A stretch of DNA of 64,000 nt from Cruorifilaria tuberocauda (Eukaryota > Nematoda > Chromadorea > Rhabditida > Onchocercidae). The stretch lies in assembly GCA_013365365.1 (NCBI GenBank), contig JABVXU010000012.1, forward strand, positions 124,001-188,000, given 5' to 3'. The translations under genes were made by a program, and so were the position numbers. This document shows, one piece after another, positions 39,601 through 53,600 of this stretch (position 1 is the first letter of the stretch; each line of letters begins with the position of its first letter). The notes beneath the pieces were generated by a model. The model saw only the letters and a program-made list of their open reading frames with translations, was not told the origin of the DNA and ran no database searches.

Positions 39601-41064
39601 GAAGAAGCTAGCATAATAGCTTTATGGATTTCAATATAGCTCAGAACGCTTCTCTTCGAGACTTCAAGAAGAAATAAATGTGACAAAGCATATCTCATCC
39701 TTTTTACATCATTTTCTCTTTTCCAGCACTCTAACTTATCCCGGTGACACTTCACTCTTCTTCTAACGTGAAAAGTTGAACATGAACATTGAAATATCAA
39801 GCAGTATAAATGGTGAATAGAATTATTATGAAGTTAGAAAATAAATTGCATATCAGTTGGATTTGCTTCTATCATTCTATCGTTCTTTTCCGGTAACCAA
39901 CACCGGAAAGTGGTGTCATCATTATCTTCCTGAATTTAGAGGAGTAAAAGTTGACAGACTCATCTCTTCACATTATATCAATTCTTTAAATATTATTAGA
40001 TAAAATTAATAGAATTCAATAAACTAATAGATTTTATTCATCTTTTCCTTCAACTTTCCTGCAATAATGATTGAAATTTCTGGAAAATTCAAAGAGTGAA
40101 TTAATTTATTCTCTCGGCATTCGCTTTATTCAGATATTCTTTCACTTTTGATTTCTGGAATTTCAAATGAGTAGGCAAAAATGCCTTTATATCGATATTT
40201 TATAACAGAAAACTCAGAAACCGTATTCTCTGTTCTCATTTACAGGTAACACAACTAAAAATCGATAATAATCCGTTTGCCAAGGGGTTCCGTGATGCCG
40301 GTGCTGGGAAACGTGAAAAGAAACGGTTAATGAACAGGCGGGAATGTAGTGCTGCAACTACCGGTATCTCAAAGTCGGTGATTTCTCTGAGTGATGATCA
40401 CGTAATATCTGAATCACCAGCTGCACGAGCAGGCAGTTCGATGGACTTGGATCACTCGGATGATGATGACTCACCACCGCTTCCTAAACGAGCCCGGAGT
40501 AGTCACAGTACTGCTGATGACTCAATGCAGAGTAAGAATCACCAATTCCAGAGTCAGAACTTTCAGCAACATCTCCAGCTTCTGCAGAATCACCGTTTGC
40601 TATCCAAGGAAAATGCTAATTTCCAGTTGTTTCATCCAGTTGGGATCGGAGGTGGTGGTGGTGGTGGCGGAGGTGGAGGTGGTCCGCCACCACCACCACC
40701 TTCTTTTACGCCGTTCTTCCAGAATTACGGGTTCCATCCCGCTGCCGAATTTTTCTTTTCCGCTTCTCCTTTTCCCCGCGATTTCTTGATGCACCAAGCG
40801 GCTGCCGCGGCTGCAGCAGCACAATTTTCACCTTACCTGCTTCGGCCATCTCTACCCGGTCCGCCACTTTCTGCTCCTCAGGCAATTAATCCATCTACAG
40901 CTTCTTCCGTCTCCGTTTCTGTGTCGAAATCATTATCATCCACTGCAAATACCGTTATTCCGTCAACCGTTAACGGAGCGCCACGACCTCCAGCTCCTGC
41001 ACCTGGAAAATCGGCAGTAGCTCCAAAGAAGGGAGGATTCGATGTATCTGATCTCCTCGCATAA
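21698..41064 (+). CDS. tbx-2: T-box transcription factor, Tbx2/3 subfamily (tbx-2 orthologue)
   Basis: Exons are 21698-21972, 26522-26789, 34148-34294 and 40246-41064, giving 502 residues. The T-box spans about residues 74-250 across all four exons. It starts at LWDQF, continues with [76 protein letters not shown] and [16 protein letters not shown], which is the Tbx2/3 signature. The start MAFNPF resembles the MA-(F/Y)-x-PF start region of this subfamily; in-frame ATGs at 21668 and 21692 would add 10 or 2 residues. After the T-box are basic clusters (GKREKKR, PKRARS), runs of 12 Gly and 6 Pro, a short poly-Ala run, a Ser/Thr/Pro-rich tail and the last residues GFDVSDLLA, an eh1-like FxVxxLL pattern that could bind Groucho/UNC-37. 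The family binds GGTGTGA-type sites in the nucleus and mostly represses; in C. elegans tbx-2 is needed for pharyngeal muscle and other fates. The very long introns suggest extensive intronic regulation. Confidence 0.95.
23221..23252. repeat. (CT)n microsatellite in tbx-2 intron 1
   Basis: A pyrimidine run dominated by CT dinucleotides. Confidence 0.9.
24133..24152. repeat. (CA)n microsatellite in tbx-2 intron 1
   Basis: A short CA run with one G interruption. Confidence 0.85.
27552..27580. repeat. Imperfect 12-bp hairpin in tbx-2 intron 2
   Basis: The arms 27556-27563 and 27568-27575 pair perfectly (GAAAGGAA with TTCCTTTC) around an AAAA loop. The stem extends four more pairs outward after a single bulged C at 27576. 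The role is unknown; it is too short for a typical miRNA precursor. Confidence 0.7.
27971..28018. repeat. CT-rich pyrimidine tract in tbx-2 intron 2
   Basis: A tract of almost only C and T, made of CTTT and CT units. Confidence 0.9.
28192..28249. repeat. AGCTAGCA-type tandem simple repeat
   Basis: Degenerate repeats of (A)AGCTAG and AAGC units fill about 58 nt in tbx-2 intron 2. Because AGCT and CTAG are palindromic, the tract can fold back on itself in several registers. Confidence 0.9.
29214..29239. repeat. (CT)n microsatellite in tbx-2 intron 2
   Basis: A pyrimidine run of CT dinucleotides with minor interruptions. Confidence 0.85.
29377..29406. repeat. GT/GTCT microsatellite in tbx-2 intron 2
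   Basis: GT units grade into several GTCT tetranucleotides. Confidence 0.85.
32977..33006. repeat. (GATAC)6 pentanucleotide microsatellite
   Basis: Six perfect GATAC units in tbx-2 intron 2, followed by a partial unit. It is the purest tandem repeat in the window and is likely polymorphic. Confidence 0.97.
34295..40245 (+). other. tbx-2: tbx-2 intron 3 (6.0 kb)
   Basis: The donor is AAG|gttggt and the acceptor is ctcatttacag ending at 40245, in phase 0 near the end of the T-box. The DNA is A+T-rich. Short open frames on both strands (for example 38813-39281) have no recognised family pattern. A G+C-richer patch lies near 39400-39500. No nested gene was identified. Confidence 0.75.
40648..40701 (+). 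repeat. tbx-2: GGN/CCN trinucleotide run coding poly-Gly then poly-Pro
   Basis: Twelve Gly codons (GGT, GGA and GGC mixed) are followed directly by six Pro codons, in tbx-2 exon 4. The mixed codons suggest an old run rather than a very recent slippage expansion. Opposite-strand reading frames here give meaningless Trp/Thr-rich runs. Confidence 0.95.
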
Positions 41065-44000
41065 CCGTGATATTTTTACATAATTTTCATATTCGTCGAG
41101 ATTTTTAACTTTTATTTAATAATTTCCGGAAAAAATAAAAGAAATACTACATAAATTTTGAGAACCTTCATTAGAATTATTTCATTAGATTTACCAAATA
41201 ATTTTATGCAAATTAGAAGATGAAAATATTTCACTGAAAGTGACACTTGGTATTTTGCTGTTTCATTCTTTGTGACAGATTTGATAGGAAATATCAAAAC
41301 ATTTGTCGGAATGATAACTAATTTTCAAACATCGTTTACAGCTATTGTAATATGATAAGGTGGGATTCAATTGAAAGAAAATTTTTATTTTTGGATATTC
41401 CGAGCTTGGTGGGATTGTTGGTTATTCACTGAACAATTTTTTTTCTTTCAACTGCACAAATCAACGGTATATAAAGATAGCGTAAATAGTGTATTAAAAA
41501 ATTAAAAGCATTGAACAATGGAAAGCTTCCCCAGTTGATTGATCGCTTAATTGATTTATTATTATTATTTGGAATTAAAAAAATGCAATGCTCACATAGC
41601 TTTACTGTTTATAATAAATATGGTCGTTTTCCTTTTGTACATTGCATACATTTGAAAAAAACACAAAAATTGACTACTAAATTGCGTTGATCGTACTTTC
41701 TCCTTACTTTCTCATTCGTCTCGTTTCAAATTCACAAATTTTAGTAATAATTTATTAACTAAAATTTGATTTATGAAAATGAATTGCGTAATATGGAATA
41801 AGTGAATAAAAATTTTACTAGACATAATGCCAAAAATTTATTTTTTACTAGCAAATTGTTGCCATGACAATACGAAATACGAATGCATGAATATTTGAAA
41901 AAATATTGTAAATTTCTGATAACAGTTGAAAAGATTTCAATTCCAAATTAAAAAATGATTTTAAATAAACGATTATTCCTCTCCCTCACCTCAATTAATA
42001 CCTGTAAAAGTTAGCAATGGATGAGGAAGTAACTTGATACTTGTAGCACCAAAGTATATCATCTCTTTTCAAAATAATATTTGTTATATTAGAATATCTA
42101 GGGATATATTATAAACACCGTTGCTGCGAAGATTCTTCGAAGAAGCAATACAGTATCCAATTTCAGATTTACATAGATTTGAAGTAGTGGAAGTGCTACT
42201 AGCTGTTCGGATATATTAATCTTTCTCATTGATTTGTTTACTTGTTCCCTGAAAACTGTTTATTAATTCTCGAGTACTAAGATGAAGCACATACATATAG
42301 ATATGTATTCCCGCACATCGGTTACTGCCATATACTACAAAGCTTTTCAAGTATTTCCGTGAAAACTGAAACAAGATAAATAAACATGGGTACGAACTAA
42401 ATTTTCTTCATATAACTTGCCGGCTTAACAATGTGTATATGCTTCCTTGTCGCAAATAATCCTATTGGATACTCTGAGAATATTCGATATTGCCATCCTG
42501 CAGAATAGTACCAATCTATTAGCATATCGTAGTAATATTATACTTTAGCAAGAAACAACGATACAATACTTATTTAATTGATATATCATAATTTTTTGTA
42601 AAAACTTTCATAGAATGTTAAAAACGGCGAAGGAAGACGAAGGTATGATAATGAAACGATTACTTCATTAGAGATAATGTAATTACTTTCAGTAGAGTAA
42701 GAATATGGTAGCAATCTTCGATGTAATCAATGATGTGAATAATTTTTATATCAAAATCATGCGGCATGATCATTTCAAAAGCTAGCAAAACAGAAGAAAA
42801 AGGTCATTTACATGATTGGATTACCATTTCTCCATAATCTGAAGAATCAGAAAGTACTGACAAACAGAATGACTGTGTATAATAGTGATTAAAAGAGATG
42901 ATAGGTAGAAGACACCTTTTCTTTCTGCATCTGATATGCATATCACCGAACCAATCTATGGAACCATTGTCACATCATTACAGAATGACGATTCTAAGGA
43001 GACGGGAGTAATTGAAGGAATAAAGTCAGGTGATCGATGTTCATTGCTAACAAAGGAAGGCGGAAATGACGATGGCCGTGAAAGACGTCGCCTTGCAGAG
43101 AATCCACGACACCCTTCCATTCTCCCCTTCCCACCTCGGAACCTCCACCGCTTCTCGATCTGCGTCCTGTAATCTCTTGCACTCCTTCTATCTTTTACCT
43201 GAATACTGCCTCGCGTGATGATTACTATTAGTAATCATGATTACCTCCGGCATCGATGGAATAATAATACCACTAATACATCACCATCGCAATTATTCGC
43301 TATCGGTTAATTCCTTTTTCCCTTCTCTCTCCCTCCCTCCCTTCTTATTTTTCCCATTTTTTGATTGTAATCATAGCGAGCTTTTCCCTGCACGTTTAAT
43401 ATAAATACTATATGCTATTATCATTCCTTCTATGTTACCGGGAACGGTAAACAACCGATCGGTGTGAACAATCGTATCATAAGTACAAATCTTTTATCAT
43501 TATGATGGAACTTTTTCACTAAAATCCAGAATATACTGATTATGGGTCAATTAGGCGAAACAAAAAATAAAAAATTAAATTAAGAGATAACGTAATAACA
43601 ATATTACTTCTGTTGTAATGATAATTATGATATTAGGAAGGTAAATTCATAAATAATCCGAAAAATTATTTTCAATCTAAAAACGTAACTTAGAATTTAC
43701 TTTTTTATCCATATCGTCTTTGTCATTTCCATTTGAATTATTGATCATTAGCTTCTAATTTTAGAATTTGTCTTATTCAAATTAGTCTTCTAATCCATGA
43801 AGTATTAAAACTATCAAAATGTACCACCTGCTTACTATTCTGCTACTCTTCCTTCCGCATCACTGGTAGAACAAATTTTTCCTATTCTGCAAATATTTCA
43901 GTCATCTTACTTTTCCATGCTATGGCCACTTCAAGTGCTTTGGTCTCACCTCTTCCCATTATTAATATTTTTTACTTATGAATCTTCCAACAGTTATACA

Positions 44001-44622
44001 GCTAATGCAAGCAAAAATTTTCCGTGACTGCTTTGGCAGTTTGGCAGTTTCACGTAACCAATTAATTCATGCAATCACTTCGAGTTCATCTATTTTCGAT
44101 CATAATGGTTCAACGAACTTCTGCACCAAAAAAAAAAAAACTTATGAGAGGATCAAAAGACAAATTTATTGGCATAAACACATAAAATTCAACTGTGAAA
44201 TGCTAGTAATCTCAAGCAAATAACTAAAATTAGATTAATTAACAAAATGGAAAATCAGCTAATTGACCATTTCACTTATAAATTTCATCAAATTCGAATA
44301 TTCAAAATATACCACTCAACTGTCTATTCATAGTTCTGCAAACGAAAACGAAATCTTTGTCGGAGAAATTATATAAAAACACACAATTATTCTTACGATA
44401 TTTATGGACACAAAATAGTTCCCTAATAATCCTTGAATGCATGAATAATTACTGGAATTTACATTCTTTCATGACGTTAAATTAAAATCGAAAACAGAGC
44501 ATAGGTGGAAATTCCGGATAAGAAGAAAAAAGATCTTGATCGATTTATGGAAAATCGATAAGAGCATACATCCAGGACACAGGTAATTAAAAACCGCAAC
44601 TTACAAGACAAGACGAGATATA
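41065..44622. other. Convergent intergenic region between tbx-2 and sax-2
   Basis: The 3' ends of tbx-2 (+) and sax-2 (-) face each other across about 3.6 kb. It holds the tbx-2 3' UTR at the left. For sax-2, a TTTATT (AATAAA on the minus strand) at 44165-44170 is a possible but distant signal. An open frame at 42936-43172 lies in a locally G+C-richer patch but matches no family. No RNA gene is recognised. Confidence 0.5.
41134..41139 (+). terminator. tbx-2: Candidate poly(A) signal of tbx-2
   Basis: AATAAA lies about 70 nt after the tbx-2 stop codon, a typical nematode spacing. Confidence 0.6.
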
Positions 44623-47600
44623 TTAGGATCTGTAAGATTCAGAAGCACTAGAAACACGAGATGATCGTAATGCGAGCACATCAGGTGCAATTGCACGAAC
44701 AATGGTTGCCATTTGCATATTACTTTGTCGTAATTGGTTACAGCTAAGCGTTAACGCTTTATCACTTCCCACGACAGCCCAACATGAATTCTGATGGCTA
44801 CGACAGTATGCCAACAGCAACACTTCAACATCTACCTGATCACAACAGCCGTATTCTGCACCAAACTGCTGCCTGCAAAACAATGTCCATCAAAATTTAT
44901 AGATTCCATTCGTTCTAAATTTATGTTTTATCACTAAATTCGATATATTCATAAATAAGAAAATTCAATAACTATAATTTTTTCAAGGATATATGTTCCA
45001 TTATTTTCACCATAATTTAAAAATGTGACATTAAACAATGAATTCTGCAATTAACTTTCAAAGTTCAATTTCAAGCGAAGGAAAAGGAAAAAACAAACAA
45101 GGAAGCAGCCAAAGAAGTCATAAATTTAAATTGAAAAGTAAACAGCATTTTTAACAAAACTGCACTTGAAAAGTTCATTTTCATGCTATGTATGAGCCTG
45201 AAAGTCGCCTAATAAATACTTAGCCTTTTACCAAGATAATAATGGAAAAGATAAGAAGAAAGGAGAAATACATAATTTGCTGACATTAATCATTTTCACT
45301 TAAATCATCATAGAATGATGCTTTTAGCATTCGGAATTATTCAAACAGATGTATATGAGGAAACAGCTAAGATGAATGAAAGAGGGAATGATTGAGAGTA
45401 AAAATAATTGAATCGTTTAAAGACAGATAAAAAATGCAAAAAGTATAGAATGCAAAAATTAAATTGAAAGGAAAATAAAAATATAATGAAAAATAGATTA
45501 ATGTAAATTTTCTTTCTACATTACCTCTGCCCTTCATCATTCCATTTCTGCCTAATTTTTTTTCACCTTGTTTGTTGTGTTCGATATATAGGGGAAGTAA
45601 ATCAGTCAATATACTAATTTTATTTTTTAATTTAATTATTTTAATTTTCTTTATCTTTCTTTTCTTATTCGAAAATATATGTCGGTAAGCTACAAAAGCT
45701 ACAAACAAACGAATTCTAACTGCTCGATGAATTGAAAATCTTTGTTATTCTTTCCCCTTTTTAAAATTACTTTTATTTATAAAAATGAAACCAAAAAAAT
45801 GCATTTCTTCCATCTTTCATTTATCTATTATATGTTTAGATTAAATTAGAAAGAAATTTTTTAACAAATTCATTCACTTTTATCAATAAATCCTACAAGT
45901 AAAATTCCTGTATCAAATAAAAGAATGAAAACTTTTTTCTGATAATAAATTGTCATTATTTCTGTTTCTTATCAATAAATTATCGGTTTATTTGTCTTTC
46001 GGACGCCTTGCAATTATCGGGATATTGTTAGCCCTTTGTTCTGAATCCATGAATACTACTTAACATACTCTTCTTCAAGCTATCAACATTTTTCATCTGA
46101 AGTCAGCTGTTATCTACCGATAAATATTAGAAGAAAAAAAGTTGTTGAATAGACAAAAAAGTGCTTGTGGTTTTGCAATTCTGCTAGAAAAATGGAGGAA
46201 AATTCAGGGACTACGCACGATTTCCAGAAATTAAAATAAAATTAGTATATTGACCTTTTTATCCTATAAATATATCATAAATAAAAATATTAATCCAATG
46301 CAGTACAAATCAACTATAAAATCCATTGATGGTTTAAAGATCTATCTTATTTATTGACATCAATTTACTTACCAAATTTCAAAGATTTTGACTTTTCTAT
46401 ACAATAATTAATCGCTGTAATTTACTTCTGGAAAATTATCACCACCGTACTCAATCAAGGACATTAACAAACAAAGAATCACAGCAAGATTATTCCCTCA
46501 CTTGTCATATAATCTTCGTAATTGTGGATGACCTTAGATGGAAATGATTTATTATATCATAATGCTCCATGCCAATAAGAAATTCTAACAAAATTATGAT
46601 ATAATAGAAATTTCCCAAAGCTGAAATATGACAATAAAACATCTGTTGCTAACAACGGATAGGATGATTTTGTACAAATTAATTAAGTCGTGAGATGATT
46701 GATGTAATCTTACCCATGATGCGCCATATGCAGATTCTTATCTTACCTTTCACCTTCCTTTCCTCATCCTTTCGGATCTGTTTATAATGGAGATTACCAA
46801 GTTCATTTAAATTACATTGCATACTATAAATGATTGTAATGTGACCTTTCAATCATATTACTTTTTAACTTGCGTGAGTTCTATAAGTATTCTCACACTG
46901 TATGCAGGAAGAAATTTATCCATATCCCATAGAATTTCAGGAAGAAATATTGAAATTGAAATAAGCTAACTGAAACATCTGTAAAAGCTCCAATAAATAA
47001 CTGTAATAAACTCAATAATGAGTAACTCTGAATTTTTTGAACTGTGAAAGTAAAATGAAAATTCTTCAAAGAATTATTGAAAGAAGAAAATTTTTTTGGA
47101 ATAAATATAGTTTATGTTCGGAATTCCTCCTTCTTGCGATTTCTGTGAAATTTCATAAAAATCGAATTATATTACAATCCCTAGTGCATTATTATATTAA
47201 TAAAAGTAGCGAAAGTCACTAAGAAAAAAGAAAAAATTAGGGAAAGATTGATGAGGTAAAGTTGTTAAAAAAACGATCTTGAAGTGGTCGATCTGCGAAG
47301 GGTAGATTGGCTCCATGATGGCTGGAAATGCTTCAAAAATTATTTGACATCCTCATCCTATCGTTCGTCTATATTCCTTAACAACATCTGCTGAAGAGGA
47401 TTCAGCACGGGATATTAAGATTTTATCATAACAAAATCTTACTACCATAACAAAATAATCTTTAAAAAACTTTTTTTTTTTAAAAATAGAGTTAAAACTG
47501 CTCGTTTCTTTTATGACGATAATAGAGTCTAAAAAGAAAATTCACGAAAAAGGAAAATTACAGACAATGATATCATTTTTTACTAACCATTTTTACACCT

Positions 47601-50600
47601 ACATTTATAACTACTAACCAATTCTTAATTTGCTTTCCCTTCAATTTACTAGCAATTTACTATTCATACTAGTATTTGATACTAGCAAAATAAAAGGTCA
47701 GGAAGTTAATGTTCAGTTAAATTTCAAAAGATTGCAGGAGAAACTCATAATCTTATTAAAACTTAGTAGGCATTATATCATGTATTGAGAAAATTGAAAA
47801 GGGTGACTATCAATTTTGTGGAATTTTAATATCCACCAAAAAAAAAATGCTTGGTTACAGAAACAATGCTTCAACAAAAATCTCCAATAGTTAAAAAAAA
47901 GAAGAAAAATCAATCGACAATCTATTTTCAAAGTTGGGATACTGCATAATAACTGTTGATGCACAGTTCTCAGTGTGAAAAATACAAAAATAACTATGAT
48001 AACGTAAATCGTTACCTGAGTTGTCTTAGCATATGTAAAGCATTCTTATACTGTTTCTTTTGCATTAACATTAATAACGAATCGGTATTTTGTTCGAGTG
48101 TTACATTTGAGATGTTATTTTCTACAGCATGAACCGAGTCCGGAATACTTGCTAATAGGCATCTGTGTAAACATAATACTTCAACTGATATATTAGCACT
48201 CTGAAATGAGATGTTCATAAATTATATACATATATATCTTGATTATTTGATAATATCCTCTAAAATCAATTATTCCTATGAATTTAGTACTGGAAGAGTT
48301 ATTGCAATAATAAATTTTTTCATCTCTCATCATTGTTAAATTTTTCTTTCCTATTTTGATTTCTGTTATATTACTAGTAAACTGCATCATTCAACAAATT
48401 CCTCTTTCCTGCTCTCATGTGAATTTTTTATAATTTATCATTATACTGCTATTATCATTCTGATCTCTTCATACAAGCATATCCTGTCGCCTAATACCGA
48501 TGCTGTTTGTATCCAAATAGCATATCAGTATGCACCTATTTTTATGCCAATACATGAACTTCAATGCTCCATTTTTGAAAGATGAAAGGGAGAAAAAGAA
48601 CCAAGCAAGAGGAAAAGAAAGTAAATATGATACTGAGATTTTAATTAATTAAAGATCTAATGCTGACACTAATGATAATAATCTACTATCATTATCAATG
48701 CTATTATTAATGAAAAAAACTATGAACGTAAAGATAACAGGTCAACGATGAAGTTATCGTGATAGGATTATGATATCATCAATCAAATATTCATCTACAA
48801 TAAAAATAATATCAATAATTAATATCATAACTAATAGGAACGCTATTTGGAATAAATTCTACACGTACACATATAATTTCATTAACCGTTCTGTTTTATA
48901 AAAAAATATTTGATGAAATAAAAAAAGTTATGCAAGAACTGAAAATGATCTAACAAGTGGATTGGAAAAGATGAAGGAAGATAAAAATGAGTATATTTAG
49001 TCATTTAGTAAGAAAATATAATCCTATCTTATCTGCCCAATAAAACAATGAAAACTATTTTCTCCTTCAACACACAAATGCACATTACATTAATGTAATT
49101 CTGTTTCAGAACGCAGTCACAATCTGCATTTGATATTTTAAGAATACCAATCTAATTGGCTAGCAAACACGTTTTGTATCAAATTTTGAATATACAAAAT
49201 GAAATCACATGTTGTTAACAAAATACTTTCTAATTCCGCACTAAGTCACAAAAGATATAAATGCTATATATAAAAAGAAACGCATAAATCGTAGTGTACT
49301 TCACCTGCGAAAAAATCCTTTACGGAAAGTATCATCCAAAAATTCTTGGAAAAATATTTCATATAAAAATTCCTAACGAAAAAAGTTTCGGAACCCTTAG
49401 CCATCGATAAAGGTATAATACAAAATTGTTTTTATTTTGGTTATGCTACAAAGATCTACAGTATTCTAATAGCCTTTGAGCATTTCATCACTGTACTGTA
49501 TGATTTTATATTTCGATAGTTACATATGATACTGCTTATATAAGGTCAAATTGTATCTGTTCGTTTGTAATTCATTTCAGTACTCATAATCTTATTACCA
49601 TTAAATGTTCCCGCAAAGTTTCATGTAAACATTCATAATCCAAAAACATGATGCAATTATAAATTCAAAAAAATAAATAAATAAGAGGTATTCAATAAAC
49701 ACTTTAAAATATACCGCTATGTTTGACAACTGCGAAAAAAACGATTGAATACACCAAAATTAAAGATAATCTTTTTAAATTTAACGAAAATTGTATCTTC
49801 AACCGCAAAAGCGTCAAAAATTCCATATTCTCTTACTGATTTTCTACACACATTTATTTCCGTTCTAATGATTATTATCATCTTAACAGAAACATATATA
49901 TAATGATAACGTAAATGCAGTAACGAAAGTTATTTTGTAAGTATAATTAATGTATTTCATTCATAATTTTTTAAAAGGAAAAAATGAAAACGTTAAGTTT
50001 TATTGAAACAGAATATTAAAAATTTTTAAAGGAAATATAATTCAACAAATATTTGAAAACCTAACTATTATTATTATCCAATGATAAAGATCCAAATATT
50101 AATATAAAGCTAACAGTTAAGATCACTATTTTTATTATTAGAACAATAAATCAAATTGAATAATAAATAATATAGTTCCCAAAGGAGAAGTAACCGTTTT
50201 CTCAAATCAAAAATATAGTAAAAAATGAGCTTTCATTTCCAAAATAATTACTATCAAATATTCTTTTCATATCTACTAAAAGTCCCGTAAATAAGCGGCA
50301 ACAATTCACCTTTTCTCTTTCCATAGACCGGAAATAATCTCGTAATTGTAAGATTTCTTTATACGAAAGAATCAAATAACAAATGGATAATTAAAATTCC
50401 TGCATCACCAACTTATCCTAATACTAACTTATTATTTCAAATTCGATATAAAAAGTAGATTAAAATAATTCATACCTGAACATCGGAAGCGTTTACTACA
50501 CCTTTCATCATTTCATCAAACTTATCCGTAATTTGAAGTAATTGGAAGAATAACTTATGCACCGATCGACATAATTCCAGATGCTAGAAATGAAAATTTC

Positions 50601-53600
50601 ACTGTCATGGAGATATAGAGAAAAGAGAGAAGCAAGAAATTTTAAGCGAAATCAGAAGGGTACAAACCTGATTTGACGTAACTGCTGATAACGATGGACC
50701 GCCGATTAAGGCCAATTTCATCGTTGCTTTTATTGCATTTAAAGCCTAAAATTGTCAATTTGATGTATAATCCCTTTCTGATTTTAATATTGAAAATAAA
50801 AATTCATGATAGGTGATCTAACTTTGAACTGTAAAAATTGGTCCACGATGGTCATTACAAGGCCTACTTTTGGAATCATTATTTAATACAGCAAATTAAC
50901 ATTATCTAATATACTGATTGCATTCTACTGGATATAGTTTTTGCATCTGTCAGCAAACAACTGTATAATCAACTGCAAGATATGCTAACAGGAAGTGCAG
51001 AATGATTTTCATAATTCCAACCTAAGCAAACTCAAATTAATTTATTGATTCTATAATTGGATTCTTCGGATTTCGTTAATTCAATGTTTTCATTATTTTT
51101 ATAAACACCAGCGATAATTTTTCATTCTTTTTTACATTTATAAAATAATTTTCAATCCAAGCCTATTTATAAATAGCTAACTAAGTAACTTGTCTTACAT
51201 TACGTTATAATTTAAATCAATTTTCTTTCCCATATATCCAATTGTCAGGCAAATTTTCTGCCCCTAACTTTCATATTGCCATCATGGGACTGATAATTCT
51301 TCTGTAAGGCCTAATAATAAAGTGTTCATTCGTGATATTTAGTAATTCTAAGAAACCAATCAGTAGGATTTAGAAATAAAGGATAAAAAATTGTTTTCCG
51401 GCTCACAAAATGTTATGGACTATTTCCGTTCAATTTCATCCTTAACATGCAAAAAGAACCGTAGACCGACGGAAGGAAGGAGAGAGAATATCCGATATTA
51501 ACCGTTAGCCAATAAATGTACACCACATGCAAATCCATAATCAGAATATCTAAGTGCTATTGGAATGCTTCATTTATCGAACCTTCTCCTTCCTCTCTCT
51601 TTCTTTCTCTTTCTCTCTCTCTCTCCCTCATTTTTAAATCTTAAACACCTTTTTCAAAACCTACCAAATTTATTAAGTATAACAGAAATTTTTTTTAAAT
51701 CAATCATAATTTATTTTACTTAATAATAACATAACTTACTCGAATACACTGCTCTTTCCGTTCCACAAAAGTCTCGTAATGTTCATGCAATTCCAGTAAT
51801 AAACATTTTTGCTGTGATAACATTTCAGTGCTACGTAACTGCAAACATTACATATAATGGCAAACAATGAAATAAAATAGACTGGAAATCGTTACAGAAA
51901 AATGAAGTTGTTACCATGGAAAAATTATGGAAGTAATAGTCATTTTCTGAAAATTAATAGATCTTTTATTTATTTCTTTGCTTTATAATTTCAGCTTGAT
52001 TTTGAAAACAATGGATCAAATACTTCGAAATTTGAATTTCTTTTGGAAAGATCCCATCTAAAACATAAATGATTTTCGCAGTTTCTATCTGGAGCGTACT
52101 CCCCCACAAAAGATTACTTAAAATAGAAGTGCTTCTGGAAAACTAAGAACAATGTTCCTCCCGGAAGTTTAATGTTCTTTTTGTAGTATTTCTTAACTAA
52201 CTGAAGTACGAAAAATTGCCATAGCATCTTTAAGTATCATGTTCGAATAATAGTTTCATTCTTATTCGTTAATAAATAACAAAAACTGTCGTTGTTTATA
52301 AAAATTTCTTTCAAGATTAAAATTCGTAATTTGGAACTCCTCAAATCAAATTCGAAAATTATTTTTTTCAACCAAAAATTTCACTTTTAATCGTTTTGAA
52401 ATATTTTAAAGTTTTTTAGATTTAAGAGGAAAAATATTACTACATGTGAGAAGATTTAGATAAATACTGCGAGGTGATTGCGTTTCATTGATATTTCATT
52501 GTATAAATCTTAAAAAACTATTCACTTCCTTAAATCGGTAATGTTATAGCATATGCAATGTGATAATAGTTGGTAATTTAATCGCACTAAGCTCTTCTTA
52601 ATCGTGAAAAGTATTTGATGTTTGCGCAATTGAAGTGTGTATGCATGCTTCAGATGTAGTGCAAAATGCATGATGCATGTTGGATTCAAATTTCAGTTGA
52701 TTAGTAAGGAGCTCAGTCTCTTTTCCTATTCCTTTTCCTCTTCCCTTATATCCTTCAACCGTTAAATCATCAACAGGCTGCTTTTTACATATGGTTTTAA
52801 GTATAATAAGTATAGAATTTGAGACATGATGATTAGCTTTCATCCTAGTATTAATATGCAATTATTGGCTATTAACAAGGACATAATCAAGATGGGGACT
52901 AGCTGCATACAGGAAATATACTTTAATATGAAAATAATTTTAACGACTAAATTAATGAACTGAAATAATAAACTGATAAATAATGGAACAGATGCATGGA
53001 TTTCGGCCCATGCATTTAACTACCACTCAGTAGTGCTGAAATTATCTCCTACATCCTCACAGTATATACTATTATTTAATTATTTTTAAATAAGATCATA
53101 CTAAAGACTAAATTGAAATCAGTGCAAAATAGATTTTATTTACTGTTACTTTAAGCCAACAAAATCAGGAGATTTTAAAAATTCAGATCGCGTTGTTGGA
53201 AAAGCAGAAAAGAAAAGATCATAAAAATTACCAAACAATTAAAACTTGCATCTAATATTAAATTTAACTGACTACTGATCAATAAAATTGATTAGTTTTG
53301 ACTAAATTATTCAAACTTGATCAAAATATTCCTATTCCTGTTCTACATTGTTTTCATTCACATTTAAATTCTGGATGAAATTTATAAAATCAACGTACAT
53401 GTTGAGCCGTAACGAACAGAAATGGACAATCGAAAATCTTAAGAACAAGATCTAATGCATCACTGAACTGGGTAGAGATTTCATGATGCGATGCGGAAAA
53501 CACTTGCGATGCATCCCGTAATATACCGGATAATTTCAAACAACATTCCTAAAATATGATGAATTAAAAATCAAAATTTGACATAGACTCCAGAATAATT

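Noticed and set aside
40460..40824. Alternative frames overlapping tbx-2 exon 4
   Set aside because: They are out-of-frame readings of the Gly/Pro and Ala runs; the T-box frame continues cleanly through this exon to its stop.
42936..43172. 78-residue open frame between tbx-2 and sax-2
   Set aside because: Locally G+C-richer and superficially protein-like, but with no family motif, no splice partner and no conserved start context.
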